Shown one piece after another: positions 62,623 to 64,000 of a DNA stretch of 64,000 nt. The DNA is from Rhodoferax sp. (GTDB taxonomy: Bacteria; Pseudomonadota; Gammaproteobacteria; Burkholderiales; Burkholderiaceae_C), in contig NZ_JAQTMS010000005.1 of the NCBI RefSeq assembly GCF_028714215.1, positions 62,001 to 126,000 of the forward strand, written 5' to 3'. The translations under genes were made by a program, and so were the position numbers. Position 1 is the stretch's first letter, and the number at the start of each line of letters is the position of its first letter. The notes beneath the pieces were generated by a model. It saw nothing but the letters and a program-made list of their open reading frames with translations. It was not told the origin of the DNA and did not search any database.

Positions 62623-63288
62623 TCACTGCGCGCGGTTGAAGGTGGTCCCCGAGGGCATGCCGACAGAGGGTCTACCGAAGGGTTGGGGAGATGCCTGCGC
62701 TGGCACTGTGCGAAAGGTCTCTGACGACTCCGTTGCGCTGCTCGTCCCCTGACTGCCCGCCGCCTCCGCTGTCTTGGGCGGCGGGCGCAGCGGGGCATAA
62801 GTGTCACGGATCTGGCGTTGTACGTGGTCGATCAGCCATTGGCCGGTGCTGACCTGCACGTAGACGTAACCCTGGTCATAGAGATCGCCGTCCGCATCTT
62901 CCCAGGGCTTGGTCCACAGACGCAGGACACGCGCCTGCGAGCGCAGCGGATTGGCCACTTGGGTGGGAATCGGCGTGCCGGTGGTTGCGACAGCTGGCGC
63001 GGCTGCCAGAGGAACGTGACGCGGCATAGTCGATTGCGATGGAGCGGATATCGTTGCCGATGCTTCGACTGACTGCTGCTGGCGTTGGCTGGGCAGGTTG
63101 TTGTGGAGGGCGTTGGCATAGGTGCCGGACACCGAATCGCAGGCCACGCCTTCGGGTGCTTTGCAGGCGTATTTGGATTCACCGCCCAAGCCGGACAGGT
63201 TGCTGCAGCCACTTAGGGCTAGTAATCCCGCCAATGCGACCCCCATAAGGCGAGCGCTCTCTCTCAGAAGTTGAAACCGCTTGCTCAT
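62623..63288 (-). CDS. traV: Conjugative transfer outer-membrane lipoprotein TraV
   Basis: A 221-residue lipoprotein with a lipobox LLALSGC (lipid Cys at about residue 28). The conserved TraV segment [20 protein letters not shown] lies near the start of the mature part. The middle is Ala/Pro/Gln-rich, and a C-terminal [20 protein letters not shown] stretch follows. TraV anchors the F-type outer-membrane core complex with TraK and TraB. It is coupled to dsbC by a four-base overlap. Confidence 0.9.
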   Translation of the reverse strand: MSKRFQLLRESARLMGVALAGLLALSGCSNLSGLGGESKYACKAPEGVACDSVSGTYANALHNNLPSQRQQQSVEASATISAPSQSTMPRHVPLAAAPAVATTGTPIPTQVANPLRSQARVLRLWTKPWEDADGDLYDQGYVYVQVSTGQWLIDHVQRQIRDTYAPLRPPPKTAEAAGSQGTSSATESSETFRTVPAQASPQPFGRPSVGMPSGTTFNRAQ

Positions 63289-64000
63289 GGCAGAGCCTCC
63301 TTGGTGGTTTGTAGCAGGCGTGCTTCCAGCACGCTGCGATCGACGTGACCCTCGGTGCGGCTGCCATCGGCCCAGATCAGGGTGGGTGTGCCCTGCACGG
63401 CCAGTTGATGGGCTAGCGCCAGGTTATGAGCGATGGGGTGGTCGCAAGGCGCTCCGGTGTTCAGCAGGGAGCTGTCACCGTGCAGCATCAGACGTTGCCA
63501 GGCCTGTTCGCGGTCCGTGGCACACCAGACCGCGATGGGCTTGGCCTCGCCCTGGAACGGCACAAGGAAGGTGTAGACCGTCACGTTGTCGATACCGGCC
63601 AACTCGGGTTCCAGCTGTTTGCAGAAGGAGCAGTTCGGATCGCTGAACACGACGACCTTGCGCTGACCGTTGCCGCGCACGGTCTTGATCGCGTCGGCCA
63701 GCGGCAACTGATCGAACGGAACTGAGGATGCAGGGACGCTGGTACGAACGACTTCGTCCGATGAGATTGACGCCTGCGCCAGCTTTGGACCTGTGATATC
63801 CCGCATCATTTGCGTGTCAAAGAGCCGCCCGAAAATGAAGTAGCGCGGGTTTTTGGCGGCCACATAGGCCACGTTGCCATTCATCCAGACTTCATAGATG
63901 CCTTCGACCGGGGAGCGCGAGACTTCGGTGAAGCGGGTGCCGGGGTGGGCCTTCTTCAAAGCGGTCAACAGGCGAGTTTCCTGCGCAGTTTGAGGGCTGG
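63285..64000 (-). CDS. dsbC: DsbC-like disulfide isomerase of the transfer operon (5' end outside window)
   Basis: The frame is open to the right edge, so the signal peptide is not seen; 238 codons and a stop are present. The N-terminal part has the DsbC dimerisation-domain look ([20 protein letters not shown]). The thioredoxin part has active site [10 protein letters not shown] and a cis-Pro loop [12 protein letters not shown]. DsbC/TrbB-type isomerases in conjugation operons correct disulfides in Cys-rich proteins such as TraN, TraU and TraH, all encoded downstream here. A TTG inside the frame at 63968 is not the real start. Confidence 0.9.
   Translation of the reverse strand, partial: SPQTAQETRLLTALKKAHPGTRFTEVSRSPVEGIYEVWMNGNVAYVAAKNPRYFIFGRLFDTQMMRDITGPKLAQASISSDEVVRTSVPASSVPFDQLPLADAIKTVRGNGQRKVVVFSDPNCSFCKQLEPELAGIDNVTVYTFLVPFQGEAKPIAVWCATDREQAWQRLMLHGDSSLLNTGAPCDHPIAHNLALAHQLAVQGTPTLIWADGSRTEGHVDRSVLEARLLQTTKEALP

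Larger units (their letters stand above)
33249..64000. mobile_element. Integrative and conjugative element at tRNA-Arg (left part; right end outside window)
   Basis: Everything after tRNA-Arg is accessory: an AbiE toxin-antitoxin operon, a phosphorothioation-type defence operon, then an F-type conjugation operon that runs off the right edge. Housekeeping genes stop abruptly at the tRNA 3' end, the usual integration site of such elements. Much of the cargo, especially about 42000-46500, is visibly less GC-rich than the chromosome to the left. No integrase, excisionase, relaxase or coupling protein is seen in this part, and the second copy of the tRNA 3' end must lie beyond 64000. The exact left junction is taken as the tRNA end by inference. 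Confidence 0.82.

Noticed and set aside
1-64000. CRISPR arrays or complete insertion sequences
   Set aside because: No regularly spaced repeats and no transposase with terminal inverted repeats were seen in the window.

Overview
The window is high-GC DNA with dense, overlapping operons. It looks like a betaproteobacterial chromosome, order Burkholderiales and probably Comamonadaceae (Rhodoferax/Polaromonas-like). The grounds are the thrB - DUF2782 - polA neighbourhood, a BPSS1780-type membrane protein, a FimV/TspA-like protein, and a short GC-rich repeat of a kind I associate with that family. The species is inferred, not proven. Positions 1-33248 are core-type chromosome. From 33249 to the right edge the DNA is a mobile island, apparently integrated at the 3' end of a tRNA-Arg(ACG) gene. 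Core part: a partial class II glutamine amidotransferase (1-612) and a DHA2-type efflux pump (666-2141) lie on the minus strand. They are followed by one very long plus-strand signalling run (2496-19730) in which most neighbours overlap by 4-8 bases. It holds four tandem histidine kinases with almost the same catalytic core, a double-receiver protein, a receiver-PAS-GGDEF diguanylate cyclase, a PhnD-like periplasmic lipoprotein, a large multi-PAS kinase with its small receiver, a receiver-PAS-GAF-HD-GYP phosphodiesterase, and a membrane GGDEF cyclase with a periplasmic CxxCH (c-type heme) motif. Two GGDEF enzymes and one HD-GYP enzyme in one run point to cyclic-di-GMP control by periplasmic ligand and redox inputs. 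Then come a fused CoA-transferase, a tiny cytochrome c without any internal Met, a FimV-like protein, a UvrD/Rep helicase with an in-frame 78-bp repeat insertion, a TPR protein, the minus-strand cluster BPSS1780 protein / thrB / DUF2782, polA, and tRNA-Arg. Island part, left half (33249-48286): an AbiE-type toxin-antitoxin operon with a third gene of unknown role, preceded by a striking array of TTTCGGACAA sites, and then a six-gene operon (36893-47940) that is the most interesting feature here. Its first three genes match the SspB (DUF4007), SspC (ATPase) and SspD (PP-loop sulfotransfer) proteins of single-strand DNA phosphorothioation. The next three encode a protein with two GHKL ATPase modules and a histidine-kinase-like H-box, a protein with a divergent response-regulator receiver, and a P-loop ATPase. 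I read them as the restriction/effector arm, possibly the described SspFGH type, and propose that it uses two-component-style signalling. No sspA cysteine desulfurase is in the window. Island part, right half (48287-64000): a minus-strand, translationally coupled F-type (MPF_F) conjugation operon in the order dsbC-traV-traC-trbI-S26 peptidase-unknown-traW-traU-trbC-traN-unknown-traF-traH-traG. The island is therefore an integrative and conjugative element carrying anti-phage cargo at its tRNA end. Its integrase, relaxase and second end are not in the window.
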